A stretch of 64,000 nt of DNA from Halosimplex aquaticum (lineage in GTDB: Archaea > Halobacteriota > Halobacteria > Halobacteriales > Haloarculaceae), in NCBI RefSeq assembly GCF_028747785.1, contig NZ_CP118158.1, forward strand, positions 3,658,001 to 3,722,000, read 5' to 3'. Shown here piece by piece: positions 1 through 9,473 of the stretch. The first letter of the stretch is position 1, and every line of letters begins with the position of its first letter. Under the pieces are notes generated by a model. That model did not search any database and was not told the origin of the DNA. It saw nothing but the letters and a program-made list of their open reading frames with translations. A program made the translations under genes and the position numbers.

Positions 1-1
1 C

Positions 2-1219
2 TTCGACTTCTCGGGCGACCAGGCCGACCACATCGTCAGGATGCAGCTCGGGTCGCTCACCTCGATGGAGGCCGCGGAGATCGAGAGCGAGTACGAGGAC
101 CTCCAGGCGGAGATCGAGCGCCTGAACACGATCCTCGAAGACGAGTCCGAGCTCCTCGCGGTCATCAAGGAGGAGCTCCAGGCGATCAAAGACGAGTACG
201 ACGACGAGCGCCGGACGAACTTCGTCCAGAGCGACGAGATCACCAACGAGGACCTCATCCCCGAGGAGGACGTCGCCGTCGTCATCACCGAGGACGACTA
301 CATCAAGCGGATGCCCATCGACCGCTTCGACCCCCAGGGTCGCGGCGGCAAGGGCATCATCGGCGCCGACCCCAAGGAGGGCGACCGCGTCTCGAAGGTC
401 TTCCGGGCCAACACCCACGACTACCTGCTCTGTTTCACCAACCAGGGGCAGGTCTACAAGCTCAAGACCTACGAGATCCCGGAGATGAGCCGGACGGCCC
501 GCGGGAAGTCCGCGGTCAACCTCATCGACTTCGACGACGGCGAGGAGATCACCGCCGTCGTCAACACCGACGAGTTCGAGCCCGAGGAGTCCATCGCGAT
601 GGTCACGCGCAACGGCTACGTCAAGCGCACCAACGCGGAGGACTTCGAGAACATCCTCTCGACGGGCATCATCGCCGCCGACCTCGAAGCGGGCGACGAA
701 CTCGTCGACGTGGAAGTCACCGACCGGACGAAAGACCTGATCATCGCCACCGAGCAGGGGATGACCATCCGCTTCGACGAGAGCGAGGCCCGCGAGATGG
801 GCCGCAACGCCCGCGGCGTCGGCGGTATCGAACTGCAGGGCGACGACCGCGTCGCCGGCATGGTCGCCGCCGACAAGGACGACGACCGCTGTCTGCTGAC
901 CGTCACCCGCAACGGGTACGGCAAGCGGACGCCCCTCTCGGAGTACCGCCGGCAGTCGCGGTACGGCAAGGGGCTCATCGACATCAAGACCGACGAGCGC
1001 AACGGACCCGTCAGCACGGTCAAGGCCGTCGCCGACGACGACCACCTCCTCATCATGAGCGAGGCGGGCCAGATCATGCGGATCCGCGCCGGCGACGTGA
1101 GCGAGGTCGGCCGAAACACGAAGGGCGTCGTCGTGATGCGGGTCGAAGACGGCGACCAGGTCGCGACGGTCGACGTGATCCCCGAATCGGTCGAAGACAT
1201 CGACGCGGACGAAGAATAG
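2..1219 (+). CDS. gyrA: DNA gyrase subunit A, C-terminal part (5' end outside window)
   Basis: This is the last 405 residues of GyrA, the cutting and rejoining subunit of gyrase that introduces negative supercoils together with GyrB. The frame is open to the left edge, so the gene starts upstream. It begins in the end of the breakage-reunion domain (pattern [14 protein letters not shown]), followed by a helical stretch typical of the tower and coiled-coil gate. The beta-pinwheel then follows, with repeated blade motifs: GRGGKG near residue 105 (the GyrA-box), [28 protein letters not shown] and NTKGVVVM. The C-terminus is short and acidic (VEDIDADEE). No frameshift is seen. The family call rests on the pinwheel repeats and the GyrA-box; a ParC relative is unlikely because haloarchaea use gyrase plus Topo VI. 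Confidence 0.96.
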   Translation, partial: FDFSGDQADHIVRMQLGSLTSMEAAEIESEYEDLQAEIERLNTILEDESELLAVIKEELQAIKDEYDDERRTNFVQSDEITNEDLIPEEDVAVVITEDDYIKRMPIDRFDPQGRGGKGIIGADPKEGDRVSKVFRANTHDYLLCFTNQGQVYKLKTYEIPEMSRTARGKSAVNLIDFDDGEEITAVVNTDEFEPEESIAMVTRNGYVKRTNAEDFENILSTGIIAADLEAGDELVDVEVTDRTKDLIIATEQGMTIRFDESEAREMGRNARGVGGIELQGDDRVAGMVAADKDDDRCLLTVTRNGYGKRTPLSEYRRQSRYGKGLIDIKTDERNGPVSTVKAVADDDHLLIMSEAGQIMRIRAGDVSEVGRNTKGVVVMRVEDGDQVATVDVIPESVEDIDADEE

Positions 1220-1288
1220 CGGGAGCTCGACGCGGCTGTCGAAGACGCGAGGGAGAGCGCGTCTGAACGGCGAGATCTCTTTTCGAGC

Positions 1289-1323
1289 GTTTCACCGGGG
1301 AGAACCGCCCTCGGCGGTGAAAC
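1289..1323. terminator. Hairpin between gyrA and the surface-protein gene
   Basis: Perfect 9-bp arms GTTTCACCG (1289-1297) and CGGTGAAAC (1315-1323) enclose a 17-base loop. It lies about 70 bases after the gyrA stop, behind a short T-run (TCTCTTTTCG near 1276-1285), and ends just before the likely promoter of the next gene. It may end gyrA transcription or be an operator; the sequence alone does not decide. Confidence 0.45.
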
Positions 1324-1366
1324 GTCACAAGACATTTGTCAGAGTCGCGTGCAGTCCCACACAGTA

Positions 1367-3550
1367 ATGGGGGACCAGTCGGAATTCACGAGGTTCGGAA
1401 GACGCGCAGTGTCGACGTACGGCGTCGTGTTCGTGCTCGCGATGGCCGTCGTGGCCGCGGCCGGGGTACCGGCGTTCGCGGCCGGGTCACCGGGACCGGC
1501 CGACGCGAACGCCGGGAGTCCGTCCGTCGAGAATCGCACTACCTGTCCGTCCGCGGCGGCGGTCGCGGGCGGCGGATCGGCGGCGACCGCGGACTCCGCG
1601 GGTGCGGACGCGGCGACCGCGAACGGCCCCTCCAGGGAGAGCTACCCGGACGCGCCACACATGCACGTCGCGCGCGGCGACATCGCGGCGATCGAGACCG
1701 GCATCGCGCGGAGCCGAACCGGCACGATCCGGATCCAATCGGTCGACGGCGAGTTCGACGTGACGCTCACCTTCGCGAACAACGACGGCCGGAAGCCGGC
1801 GACGCTGTATCTCAACACCTACCTCGCCGGCAACGACTCGGCCGTCGCGGGACTGGCCTACACGGCCGGCGACAACGACCGCGTGGCGGTCGACAGCCGC
1901 GACGCCGTCACGGGCGCGCCGATGCCCGTCGGCGCCTACGACGTGACCATCGAACGCGGGTCGGAGACGGTGACGAAGCGCCTGACTATCGACGACCCGT
2001 CCGTGGGCGACCTGACCCTCCTGCGCGCGCCCGGCGACCGCTTCGAGAACATCAGTACGAGCCGTGACGTCACCGAGGGTCTCGAATCCGGCGTCGTCTC
2101 GGACCCGCTGGCGACCGGCGACGGTCCTGCGCCCGCGCTCGGGGACACGATGGTCTACCGCCTGAACGCGAGCGGCCTCTACGGGCTGCTGGCGGCCCAG
2201 GGCGGCGAGACCGCCGAGGAGAACTTCCTCACTGTCGAGCGCAGCGGAGCGAGCGGACAGGCGCTGGATCTCACGATCGACGGCCGCGACGGGTGCGCGC
2301 CGGTCGTGGACGTGCCGGCCAGCCTCGACGACGGTTCGATGCAGGTGATCCCCGACGCCACCAACGAGACGCTCTACCTCACCGTCGACCTGCGACGGGC
2401 GGCCTACGAGAGCGCCGACGGATGGGGCGACCGGGAGTTCGGTCGAGCCAGCGTGTCCGTGTTCGACGGCTCGCACCTCGTCGACTCGAACGCGATCAGC
2501 GGCGTCGACTTCGCGGTCTTGGAGCGCCACGTCACGTACGACCCCGCCGGCGAGGCGATCCGTCGCGAGGCCGCGTCCGGGCAGACCATCGCCGGCGAGA
2601 CGTCGCTGGCGCCGCACAGCCGACTCACCTTCGATGTCGCGGCCATCGACGACGACTTCGAGACGCAGGCGCAGACGACGGTCAACGCCGACGGGTCGTT
2701 CTCGACGACGGTCGACCTCTCGGACGCGCCGGAGGACGCGCGACTGACCCTCTCGACCGCAGAGGTCGACGGGTCGAAGACGCTGTTGACCACCGGCGAC
2801 GCGCCGGAGACGGCGATCTGGTTCCAGGAGTACCAGAGCCCGAGCACCGATGAGGCGACGAGTATCGAGGGCGTGACCGCGGCGCTCGAAGACGGCGGAT
2901 TCGTCGCGGCCTACGCCGTTCCGCCGGACGAACAGGTCACCCACGAGAACCTGATCGGTCGGTCGGGGTACCTCCAATCGGGCGTCCACCACACGTACGT
3001 CTCGCTCGACAAGCGGTTGACCGACAGCCAGACCGTCGTCCTCGCGCTCCACCGCGATTCCGACGGCGACGGCCGGTTCGATTACCCGGCCGACGACAGC
3101 CCCTACAGTATCGACGGCGATGCGGTCCACACGGCCGGGCGGGTCCTGCTCTCCGGCGACAGTTCGAACCCGCCGCGGGACCCGCAGTATCTCACCGTCG
3201 ACCTGCAGTCCGCCGACGACATCGAGGGGACGCCGGTCCCGACCGCCACGCCGACCGACACCCCGACGGTGACGCCGACGCCCACGCCGACCCCGGACCC
3301 CGTCGCGACGACGGAGCTCCCGCCGCCGACGCTTCGCGGTGAGGAAACGCCGACGGCGACCCCCGACGAGTCGGGTACTGTCGCGCCGAACGGAACCGCC
3401 GCCGCGACCGGCACCGCGGGACCGAACGGGACGACCGCGGGCGGTACCGTCGACGGTTCGACCGACGGACTGGGTCCCGGCTTCGGACCGCTCGCAGTGC
3501 TCCTCGCCGGGACCGCGCTGGTCCTCGCGGCGCTCGTCCGTCGCTCCTGA
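1367..3550 (+). CDS. Secreted surface protein with PGF-CTERM anchor
   Basis: A 727-residue exported protein. The N-terminus has RR near residue 12 and a hydrophobic stretch ending AFAAG near residue 40, consistent with a signal peptide. The body is acidic and beta-rich, with repeated patterns such as GxIRIQSVDGEFDVTL that resemble haloarchaeal S-layer-like surface domains. Near the C-terminus comes a Thr/Pro spacer built of TPT and PTPT units, then Gly/Thr-rich sequence with NGT sites, and finally PGF followed by one hydrophobic helix and RRS. PGF-helix-Arg is the sorting signal cut by archaeosortase A, which swaps the helix for a lipid anchor. I chose the ATG at 1367 over an in-frame GTG at 1349 because a weak TATA-like stretch (about 1332-1341) sits about 26 bases upstream. 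The precise function is unknown. Confidence 0.85.
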   Translation: MGDQSEFTRFGRRAVSTYGVVFVLAMAVVAAAGVPAFAAGSPGPADANAGSPSVENRTTCPSAAAVAGGGSAATADSAGADAATANGPSRESYPDAPHMHVARGDIAAIETGIARSRTGTIRIQSVDGEFDVTLTFANNDGRKPATLYLNTYLAGNDSAVAGLAYTAGDNDRVAVDSRDAVTGAPMPVGAYDVTIERGSETVTKRLTIDDPSVGDLTLLRAPGDRFENISTSRDVTEGLESGVVSDPLATGDGPAPALGDTMVYRLNASGLYGLLAAQGGETAEENFLTVERSGASGQALDLTIDGRDGCAPVVDVPASLDDGSMQVIPDATNETLYLTVDLRRAAYESADGWGDREFGRASVSVFDGSHLVDSNAISGVDFAVLERHVTYDPAGEAIRREAASGQTIAGETSLAPHSRLTFDVAAIDDDFETQAQTTVNADGSFSTTVDLSDAPEDARLTLSTAEVDGSKTLLTTGDAPETAIWFQEYQSPSTDEATSIEGVTAALEDGGFVAAYAVPPDEQVTHENLIGRSGYLQSGVHHTYVSLDKRLTDSQTVVLALHRDSDGDGRFDYPADDSPYSIDGDAVHTAGRVLLSGDSSNPPRDPQYLTVDLQSADDIEGTPVPTATPTDTPTVTPTPTPTPDPVATTELPPPTLRGEETPTATPDESGTVAPNGTAAATGTAGPNGTTAGGTVDGSTDGLGPGFGPLAVLLAGTALVLAALVRRS

Positions 3551-3584
3551 CGGGAAGTATCGGCGCAGAAACGGCGGGGTCGAC

Positions 3585-4499
3585 TCAGAGGACCCGCTTT
3601 CCGAGGCCGCTGGCCGCGAGTTCGACGGCGAGTTCGGCGGTCCGGTTGTGGTCGTCGAGGATGGGGTTGACCTCGACGATCTCCATCGACGCGAGATCGC
3701 GTCCCAGTTTTCGCGAGACGATCTCCATGGCGGTGTGACCCTCCCGGTAGGAGGCCCCACCGCGGACCGGCGTGCCGACGCCGGGGGCCTCGGTTGGATC
3801 GAGGAAGTCCATGTCGAGGCTGACGTGGACGCCGTCCGTGCCGTCCGCGGCGACGCCGATCGCCTCGCGCGTCACGTCGGGGAGTCCGCGTTGGTCGACG
3901 TCCGTCATCGTAAACGCCGTCACGTCGCTCTCGCGGAGCGCGGCGGCCTCCTCGTCGTCGACGCTGCGGAGGCCGACGATGGCGACGTTTTCGGGGTCGA
4001 CGCCGGACGCCTCGGCCCAGTCGCTGCCGGCGAACGAGCCCCGGCCGAGGATCGCGGCGACCGACATACCGTGGACGTTCCCGCTGGGAGTCGTCTCCGG
4101 CGTGTTGAAGTCGCCGTGCGCGTCGAACCAGACGACGCCGAGGTCGCGGTCGCGCGCGACGCCGCCGACCGTCCCGATGGCGATGGAGTGGTCACCGCCG
4201 AGGACGAGCGGGACCCGCCTGTCGTCGACGGCGCCCGCCACCTCGTCGGCGAGCCGGCGGCAGACCTCCTCGGTGGCCGCGAGATACTTCGCGCGCCCGT
4301 CCGGGGGACGGCCCGACTCGGGGTCGGTCTGGGACGGACTGGGGACCGCGAGGTTGCCGCCGTCCTCGCAGTCGATCCCGAGCGATTCGAGTTCGTCGGT
4401 GAGGCCCCCGTAGCGGATCGCCGACGGTCCCATGTCGACGCCGCGCCTGTCGGCGCCCAGGTCCATCGGCACGCCGAACACGCGCACTGGTCGGTCCAT
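3585..4499 (-). CDS. rocF: Arginase-family ureohydrolase
   Basis: A 304-residue binuclear-manganese ureohydrolase; arginase splits L-arginine into ornithine and urea. The metal ligands are visible: GGDHS at residues 101-105, DAHGDFN at 126-132, NVHG at 141-144 and SLDMDFLDP at 227-235. The NTPETTPSGNVHG loop and total length match arginase better than agmatinase or formiminoglutamase, though those cannot be fully excluded. The start is the ATG at 4499 (MDRPVRVFG), where family homology begins; an upstream in-frame ATG would add 16 Arg-rich residues. The gene converges on the surface-protein gene with a 34-base gap. No sign of transfer or damage. Confidence 0.88.
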   Translation of the reverse strand: MDRPVRVFGVPMDLGADRRGVDMGPSAIRYGGLTDELESLGIDCEDGGNLAVPSPSQTDPESGRPPDGRAKYLAATEEVCRRLADEVAGAVDDRRVPLVLGGDHSIAIGTVGGVARDRDLGVVWFDAHGDFNTPETTPSGNVHGMSVAAILGRGSFAGSDWAEASGVDPENVAIVGLRSVDDEEAAALRESDVTAFTMTDVDQRGLPDVTREAIGVAADGTDGVHVSLDMDFLDPTEAPGVGTPVRGGASYREGHTAMEIVSRKLGRDLASMEIVEVNPILDDHNRTAELAVELAASGLGKRVL

Positions 4500-4598
4500 A
4501 CGCGGGGTTCGGAGGCGAACGGCAAAACGGTCGGGGACGGCACCCATCCCGGGAACGGAAGATCGCGAACTGTCCCGATTCTGGACGGTGAACGGTCG

Positions 4599-5519
4599 CT
4601 ACCGATACTGTCGGCAGACCCGCTCGACGCCCTCTTCGAAGGATATCCGGGGCTGCCAGCCGGTCGCCTCGCGCATCTTCGACGCGTCGGCCATCGTGTC
4701 GTGGACGTAGACCTCCTCGGGGATGGGGTTGTCCTCGTAGACCGGTTCGACGTCCGTCCCGAGCGCCTCGTTGAGGGCCTCGACGAGGTGGTCGAAGCTG
4801 TACTGCTCGCCCGTGCCGAGGTTGTAGACGCCGGTCAGTTCGTGGTCGGCGGCGAGTTCCAGTCCGCGGACGATGTCGTCGACGTGCGTGAAGTCCCGCG
4901 TCTGGGAGCCGTCGCCCCAGATCTCGGGCCGACGGCCGTTGGCGATGTCGTCGGCGAACTGCGCGATGAGGTTGGCGTACTCGCCCTTGTGCTCCTCGGC
5001 TCCCTCTTCCATGCCCTGGTAGACGGAGAAAAATCGCATCCCCGCCATCGACAGGTCGTAGTGATTGGCGAAGTACTCGGCGTAGCGCTCGCGCGCGAGC
5101 TTCGACGCCTCGTAGCCGGTGTTGACGGTCACGTCCATGTCCTCCGGGGAGGGCTCGGTCCGGTCGCCGTAGATTGAGGAGGTCGACGCGTAGACCACGG
5201 TGTCGCAGCCGTCCTGGCGCGCCTGGTCGACGGTGTTGACGAACCCCTCGACGTTGACGCGCGCGCCGCGGGTGGGGTCCTCCTCGTGCATCGCGTACGA
5301 CGAGAGCGCCGCGAGGTGGAAGACGACGTCCACGTCCGTGGGGAGGTCGTCGTCCAGTACGCTCGCCTCGACGAACTCTACGGTGTCGTCGAGGTTCTCG
5401 GGCGTCCCGAGGTACCCGTCGTCCAGCGCGAGTACCTCGTTGTCCTCCGCGAGGGAGTTGGCGAGGTTCGAGCCGATGAACCCGGCGCCGCCTGTGACCA
5501 GAACGCGTCGTCCTTGCAT
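4599..5519 (-). CDS. NAD-dependent epimerase/dehydratase (UDP-glucose 4-epimerase type)
   Basis: A 306-residue extended short-chain dehydrogenase. The Rossmann motif TGGAGFIG is at residues 9-16, an STSSIYG segment near 112-118, and the catalytic YEASK (Tyr136, Lys140) follows. Late motifs GDGSQTRDFTHVDD and YNLGTGEQYS are typical of nucleotide-sugar epimerases and dehydratases such as GalE-like proteins. It probably interconverts UDP- or dTDP-sugars for surface glycans. The ATG at 5519 fits the family start and is followed immediately by the beta-1 strand RRVLVTG. It is transcribed divergently from the HTH regulator at 5698, so the two may share the 178-base control region. Exact substrate not determinable. 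Confidence 0.87.
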   Translation of the reverse strand: MQGRRVLVTGGAGFIGSNLANSLAEDNEVLALDDGYLGTPENLDDTVEFVEASVLDDDLPTDVDVVFHLAALSSYAMHEEDPTRGARVNVEGFVNTVDQARQDGCDTVVYASTSSIYGDRTEPSPEDMDVTVNTGYEASKLARERYAEYFANHYDLSMAGMRFFSVYQGMEEGAEEHKGEYANLIAQFADDIANGRRPEIWGDGSQTRDFTHVDDIVRGLELAADHELTGVYNLGTGEQYSFDHLVEALNEALGTDVEPVYEDNPIPEEVYVHDTMADASKMREATGWQPRISFEEGVERVCRQYR

Positions 5520-5667
5520 ACTCGCCGATGCCGGCCGGATCGTATTAAATAACCGCTGTCTAATGTCGGTCAGAGAGTGGCTTCGGGGTGAGAGCGTACC
5601 GGACGGCGTCGAAATCGGTCCCTGAAGACGGCGAAATTTCCCGCCGTCACGGCGGTCCACCGCCGGC

Positions 5668-5677
5668 TTTAATAAAA
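5668..5677 (+). promoter_or_regulatory. TATA box of the HTH regulator
   Basis: CTTTAATAAA lies 21-30 bases upstream of the ATG at 5698. With archaeal spacing this puts the transcript start at or next to the ATG, so the mRNA is probably leaderless. Confidence 0.6.
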
Positions 5678-5697
5678 TCAATGACCAAATCGAGAGT

Positions 5698-6231
5698 ATG
5701 TCATCAATCGAGTTGACGCCCAGCCAGAAAAACATCCTGCAGGAGCTCGTCAATCTCTATCGGGAGTCCGAGAACGCAGTGAAAGGGGAGGATATCGCCG
5801 AGAAGGTGGATCGTAACCCCGGCACTATCCGCAACCAGATGCAGAGTCTGAAGGCCCTGCAGCTGGTCGAGGGCGTCCCCGGCCCGAAGGGCGGCTACAA
5901 GCCGACGGCGACCGCCTACGACGCCCTCCAGATCCAGGACATGGACCAGGCCGCGGACGTCCCGCTGGCCCACAACGGCGAGGACATCCCCGACGCGAAC
6001 GTCGAGGAGATCGACCTCACCAGCGTCCACCACCCCGAACAGTGCCGCGCGGAGATCAAACTCCAAGGTTCCATCGCCGACTTCCACGAGGGAGACACGA
6101 TCACCGTCGGGCCGACCCCGCTCTCGAAGCTCCAGATCATCGGCACGCTCGAAGGGAAAGACGACACGAACAACAAGCTCATCCTCACCATCGACGACAT
6201 GCGCGCGCCGGCGGGCGAACCCGAACACTGA
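5698..6231 (+). CDS. HTH transcriptional regulator (Rrf2-like winged helix plus C-terminal domain)
   Basis: A 177-residue cytoplasmic regulator. Residues about 5-75 form a winged helix-turn-helix (SQKNILQELVNLY, GEDIAEKVDRNPGTIRNQMQSL, GYKPTATAYDAL). Residues about 85-175 form a separate, mostly beta domain (CRAEIKLQGSIADFHEGDTITVG, LQIIGTLEGKDD, LILTIDDMRAP). This two-part layout recurs in haloarchaeal proteins usually named Rrf2-family regulators; the cysteines of iron-sulfur Rrf2 proteins are not present (a single Cys). Start chosen from the TATA box 26 bases upstream. It is divergent from the epimerase gene, which could be a target. Ligand unknown. Confidence 0.75.
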   Translation: MSSIELTPSQKNILQELVNLYRESENAVKGEDIAEKVDRNPGTIRNQMQSLKALQLVEGVPGPKGGYKPTATAYDALQIQDMDQAADVPLAHNGEDIPDANVEEIDLTSVHHPEQCRAEIKLQGSIADFHEGDTITVGPTPLSKLQIIGTLEGKDDTNNKLILTIDDMRAPAGEPEH

Positions 6232-6402
6232 CGCGAGGAGCGACCTCGTCGCTCCGTTTTCCCGACTCACGTTCGAACGCTCTCTCGAAGTGACCCGTTG
6301 CCGGCGGTCGATCCTCTATATTCATGATGGAAACGGCCGAGATCCGCCGATCCTCGGGACCGTTTCAAAGCCTTTGTATCACCCGCCTACCGAATCGGCG
6401 GT

Positions 6403-7566
6403 ATGAACGAAAACGTCGTCGTGCTCGGGTCCGGATACGCGGGCGCGGGTGCGGTCAAGAGCCTCGAGTCACACCTCGACGGACGGGCCAACGTCACCTG
6501 GATCTCGGACGTGGACTACCACCTCGTCCTCCACGAGTCCCACCGCTGCATCCGCGACCCCAGCGTCCGCGAGAAGATCACCATCCCCGTCGGTGAGATC
6601 AAAGACCCCTCGACGACGTTCCTGCAGGCGACCGTCGACGGCGTCGACACCGACGAGCGCGTCGTCGAACTCGAAGACGCCGAGGACGTCGAGTACGACT
6701 ACCTCCTCGTCGGCATCGGCTCGCGCACCGCCTTCTTCGGCATCGACGGTCTCAGAGAGTACGCCCTCACCCTGAAGAGCCTCGACGACGCCCTCTCGAT
6801 CCACGACGCCGTCTCGGAGGCGGCCGCGGCCGCGACCCGCGACGACCCCGCCACGGTCGTCGTCGGCGGCGCCGGCCTCTCGGGTATCCAGACCGCCGGC
6901 GAGATCGCCGAGTACCGCGACGACTACGGCGCCAACGTCGAGATCGAACTCGTCGAAGGGCTCGACCGCATCCTACCCAACAGCGACCCCGAACTCCAGG
7001 GCGCGCTCCGCAAGCGCCTCGAAGCGGCCGACGTGAACATCCATACCGGCGAGTTCATCGGCGAGGTCGACGAGGAGACCGTCTACGTCGGCGACGACAC
7101 CGAGATGGACTACGACGTCCTGATCTGGACCGGCGGCATCACCGGCCGCGAGGCCGTCGCCGACGCGAACGTCGACAAGGACGAGCGGAGCAACCGCATC
7201 TTCTCCGACATGACCTTCGAGACCGACGACGACCGCGTGTTCGCCATCGGTGACGCCGCCATCGTCGACCAGCCCGGCGACGACCCCGCGCCGCCGACCG
7301 CCCAGGCCGCCTGGCAGGCCGCCGAGGTCGCCGGCGAGAACCTCGCGCGCCGCGTCAAGGGGCAGCCGCTCACCGAGTGGACCTACGACGACAAGGGGAC
7401 CGTCGTCTCCGTCGGCGAGAAGGCCGTCGCCCACGACGTGAAGTACTTCCCGCTGTCCACCTTCGGCGGCAAACCCGCCGAGATCCTCAAGAAGGGCATC
7501 GCGGCCCGCTGGATCGCCGACGTCTCCGGCGTCGGCAACGCGCTCGACGCCTGGCCCGATATGTAA
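6403..7566 (+). CDS. ndh: Type II NADH dehydrogenase-like FAD oxidoreductase
   Basis: A 387-residue NDH-2-type flavoprotein, expected to pass electrons from NAD(P)H to quinone at the inner face of the membrane without pumping. The FAD-binding fingerprint GSGYAG is at residues 9-14. A second dinucleotide fold (VVVGGAGLSGIQTAGE) begins near residue 149, and the flavin-contact motif VFAIGDAAIVDQPG lies near 285. Length and domain order match NDH-2 and sulfide:quinone reductase relatives; the redox-active cysteine pair of sulfide:quinone reductase is not seen, favouring NDH-2. A TTTGTAT element about 26 bases before the ATG suggests a leaderless transcript. A T-run directly follows the stop codon. 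Confidence 0.85.
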   Translation: MNENVVVLGSGYAGAGAVKSLESHLDGRANVTWISDVDYHLVLHESHRCIRDPSVREKITIPVGEIKDPSTTFLQATVDGVDTDERVVELEDAEDVEYDYLLVGIGSRTAFFGIDGLREYALTLKSLDDALSIHDAVSEAAAAATRDDPATVVVGGAGLSGIQTAGEIAEYRDDYGANVEIELVEGLDRILPNSDPELQGALRKRLEAADVNIHTGEFIGEVDEETVYVGDDTEMDYDVLIWTGGITGREAVADANVDKDERSNRIFSDMTFETDDDRVFAIGDAAIVDQPGDDPAPPTAQAAWQAAEVAGENLARRVKGQPLTEWTYDDKGTVVSVGEKAVAHDVKYFPLSTFGGKPAEILKKGIAARWIADVSGVGNALDAWPDM

Positions 7567-8066
7567 CCATCTTTTTCGCCGGGGGGTGTCCTCGCTCACT
7601 GCGTTCGCTGCGGGCACCCCCGACCAAAAACATGGGTGAAAAAGCGCGGCCTCGCTACGCTCGGCCGCGTGAACCGCGCTCACTTCGTTCGCGCGGATGC
7701 TCAGTACAGTCCGCAAAGTGACCAACTGCGGTGGCGCGCGCTGTCGCGGCCTCCCTGCCGCGACGAAGCCGCGCGAGTACGAGGGCGACCGAAGGGAGCC
7801 CTCGATTGCGAACGGGGAGCGAAGCGACCCGTGAGCGAGCGCGCCGAGGGCTTTCGACTCTCAGTGTATCTTGCGGTCGCTCCGACTCGACTTCAGTCCA
7901 CAACCGAACCTACAGAAACAACCGCTAAACAAGCACGCCGAACTGAGCAGACGCCGAGCTATCGCCCCCTCCGACCCGGCGGAGCCATCACCGTTAACGG
8001 CGCCCCCTTCCTACGAGGGGGCATGTACCAGCAGCGAGCCCAGAGAATGCAGTCACGGAGCGGTCG
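7567..8066. other. 500-base non-coding stretch rich in inverted repeats
   Basis: No convincing gene. It starts with a CTTTTTC run (likely ndh terminator, 7571-7577) and a GC hairpin with arms GGGGGTG (7582-7588) and CACCCCC (7615-7621). It continues with GCTCACTTCGTTCGC-type short palindromes of the kind often seen between haloarchaeal genes, and has a second hairpin at 8002-8022 (arms GCCCCCT and AGGGGGC, 7-base loop) 45 bases before the next ATG. Open frames here have Arg/Ser/Pro-biased composition and no family-like sequence. Confidence 0.5.
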
Positions 8067-9443
8067 ATGGTAGACCTCCTGTTCTCGACGGGACGGCTAC
8101 TCGCCGCGCTATTTCTAGTCGCACTGAACGGCTTCTTCGTCGCCTCGGAGTTCGCGTACGTCCGCGTCCGCTCGTCGGCAGTCGACCAGATGGTCGCGGA
8201 GGGCCGGAGCGGCGCCGAGCTGCTGCGTGACGCTCTCGACAACCTCGACGACTACCTGGCGGTGACACAGCTCGGGATCACGCTGGCCTCGCTGAGCCTC
8301 GGCTGGATAGGCGAACCGGCCGTCGCGTCGCTGATCGAACCGATCCTCGGCGCCGTCCTCCCCGAGAACCTGATCCACCTCGTCGCCGTCGGGATCGGGT
8401 TCGCGTTCATCACGTTCCTGCACGTCGTCTTCGGCGAACTCGCGCCGAAGACCATCGCTATCGCGCGGGCAGAGCAGATCGCGCTGTTCGTCTCCCCGCC
8501 GATGAAGTTCTTCTACTACATCTTCATCCCCGGACTGGTCGTCCTCAACGGGACGGCGAACTACTTCACGCGACTCATCGGCGTCCCGCCGGCCTCCGAG
8601 ACCGAGGAGACCCTGTCAGAGGAGGAGATTCTGACCGTTCTCACCCGCTCGGGTAGCAAGGGCCACGTCGACGCGAACGAGGTGGAGATGATCGAGCGCG
8701 TCTTCGAACTCGACGACATCTCCGTCCGCGAGGTCATGGTCCCCCGACCCGACGTGGTGAGCGTCACCTCGGACACCCCGCTGTCGGAACTCCGCACGCA
8801 GATCGTCGAGGAAGGCCACACGCGCTACCCCGTCCTCGAAGCGGACGACCAGGATCAGGTCGTCGGGTTCCTCGACGTCAAAGACGTCCTGCGGGCGAGC
8901 GAGACCGCCGACCCCGACGCCGAGATCACCGCGGGCGACCTCACGCGGGAGATGCCGCTGATCCCCGAGACCGGGGCCGTCGACGACCTCCTGACCGAGT
9001 TCCAGACCGAACAGAGCCAGATGGCCGGCGTGATCGACGAGTGGGGCTCCTTCGAGGGGGTCGCGACCGTCGAAGACGTCGTCGAGCAGGTCGTCGGCGA
9101 CATCCGCGACGAGTTCGACGTCGACGAGCGCGAGCCGACGCTCGACCGCCAGGCCGACGGGACCTACCGCGTCGACGGTGCCGTCGTCCTCTCCGAGGTC
9201 GAAGACGCGCTCGACGTCGAGTTCGATTCCGTCGACGTCGGCACGGTGGGGGGGTACGTCCTCGACAGGCTGGGCCGCGCCCCGGAGGTCGGCGACCAGG
9301 TGGCCGTCGACGGCTACCAGTTCACCGTCGAGGAGGTCGACGGCGCCCGGATCGACAGCGTCGAAGTGCGGGAGACGGCTCCCGACGAGGCGCCCGAGAC
9401 CGACGGCCACGAGTCCCCGCCCGCCGAAGACGAAGCCGAGTGA
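8067..9443 (+). CDS. CNNM/CorC-type hemolysin-family membrane protein with CBS pair
   Basis: A 458-residue integral membrane protein of the CNNM/HlyC/CorC family linked to Mg2+ or other divalent-cation efflux. Residues 1-170 are the DUF21 transmembrane domain (hydrophobic segments near 1-24, 65-85, 98-120 and 135-155, with the NGFFVASEFAYVRVR signature). Next come two CBS domains at about 200-320 (FELDDISVREVMVPRPDV and GFLDVKDVL) that sense nucleotides, and a CorC_HlyC domain at about 340-425 (DGTYRVDGAVVLSEVEDAL, TVGGYVLDRLG). The tail is acidic. A 7-bp hairpin sits in the upstream region at 8002-8022. Transport itself is inferred from the family. Confidence 0.88.
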   Translation: MVDLLFSTGRLLAALFLVALNGFFVASEFAYVRVRSSAVDQMVAEGRSGAELLRDALDNLDDYLAVTQLGITLASLSLGWIGEPAVASLIEPILGAVLPENLIHLVAVGIGFAFITFLHVVFGELAPKTIAIARAEQIALFVSPPMKFFYYIFIPGLVVLNGTANYFTRLIGVPPASETEETLSEEEILTVLTRSGSKGHVDANEVEMIERVFELDDISVREVMVPRPDVVSVTSDTPLSELRTQIVEEGHTRYPVLEADDQDQVVGFLDVKDVLRASETADPDAEITAGDLTREMPLIPETGAVDDLLTEFQTEQSQMAGVIDEWGSFEGVATVEDVVEQVVGDIRDEFDVDEREPTLDRQADGTYRVDGAVVLSEVEDALDVEFDSVDVGTVGGYVLDRLGRAPEVGDQVAVDGYQFTVEEVDGARIDSVEVRETAPDEAPETDGHESPPAEDEAE

Positions 9444-9473
9444 GACGCCCGTTCGGAGGATCGAACGGCGCGG

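Noticed and set aside
1487..3760. 757-residue open frame opposite the PGF-CTERM gene
   Set aside because: Arg-rich, no domain pattern, and lies wholly antisense to a gene with signal peptide and anchor; a by-product of GC-rich third positions.
7636..8073. 145-residue frame after ndh
   Set aside because: Composition follows short palindromes and is Arg/Ser-rich; no start signal and no family-like sequence.
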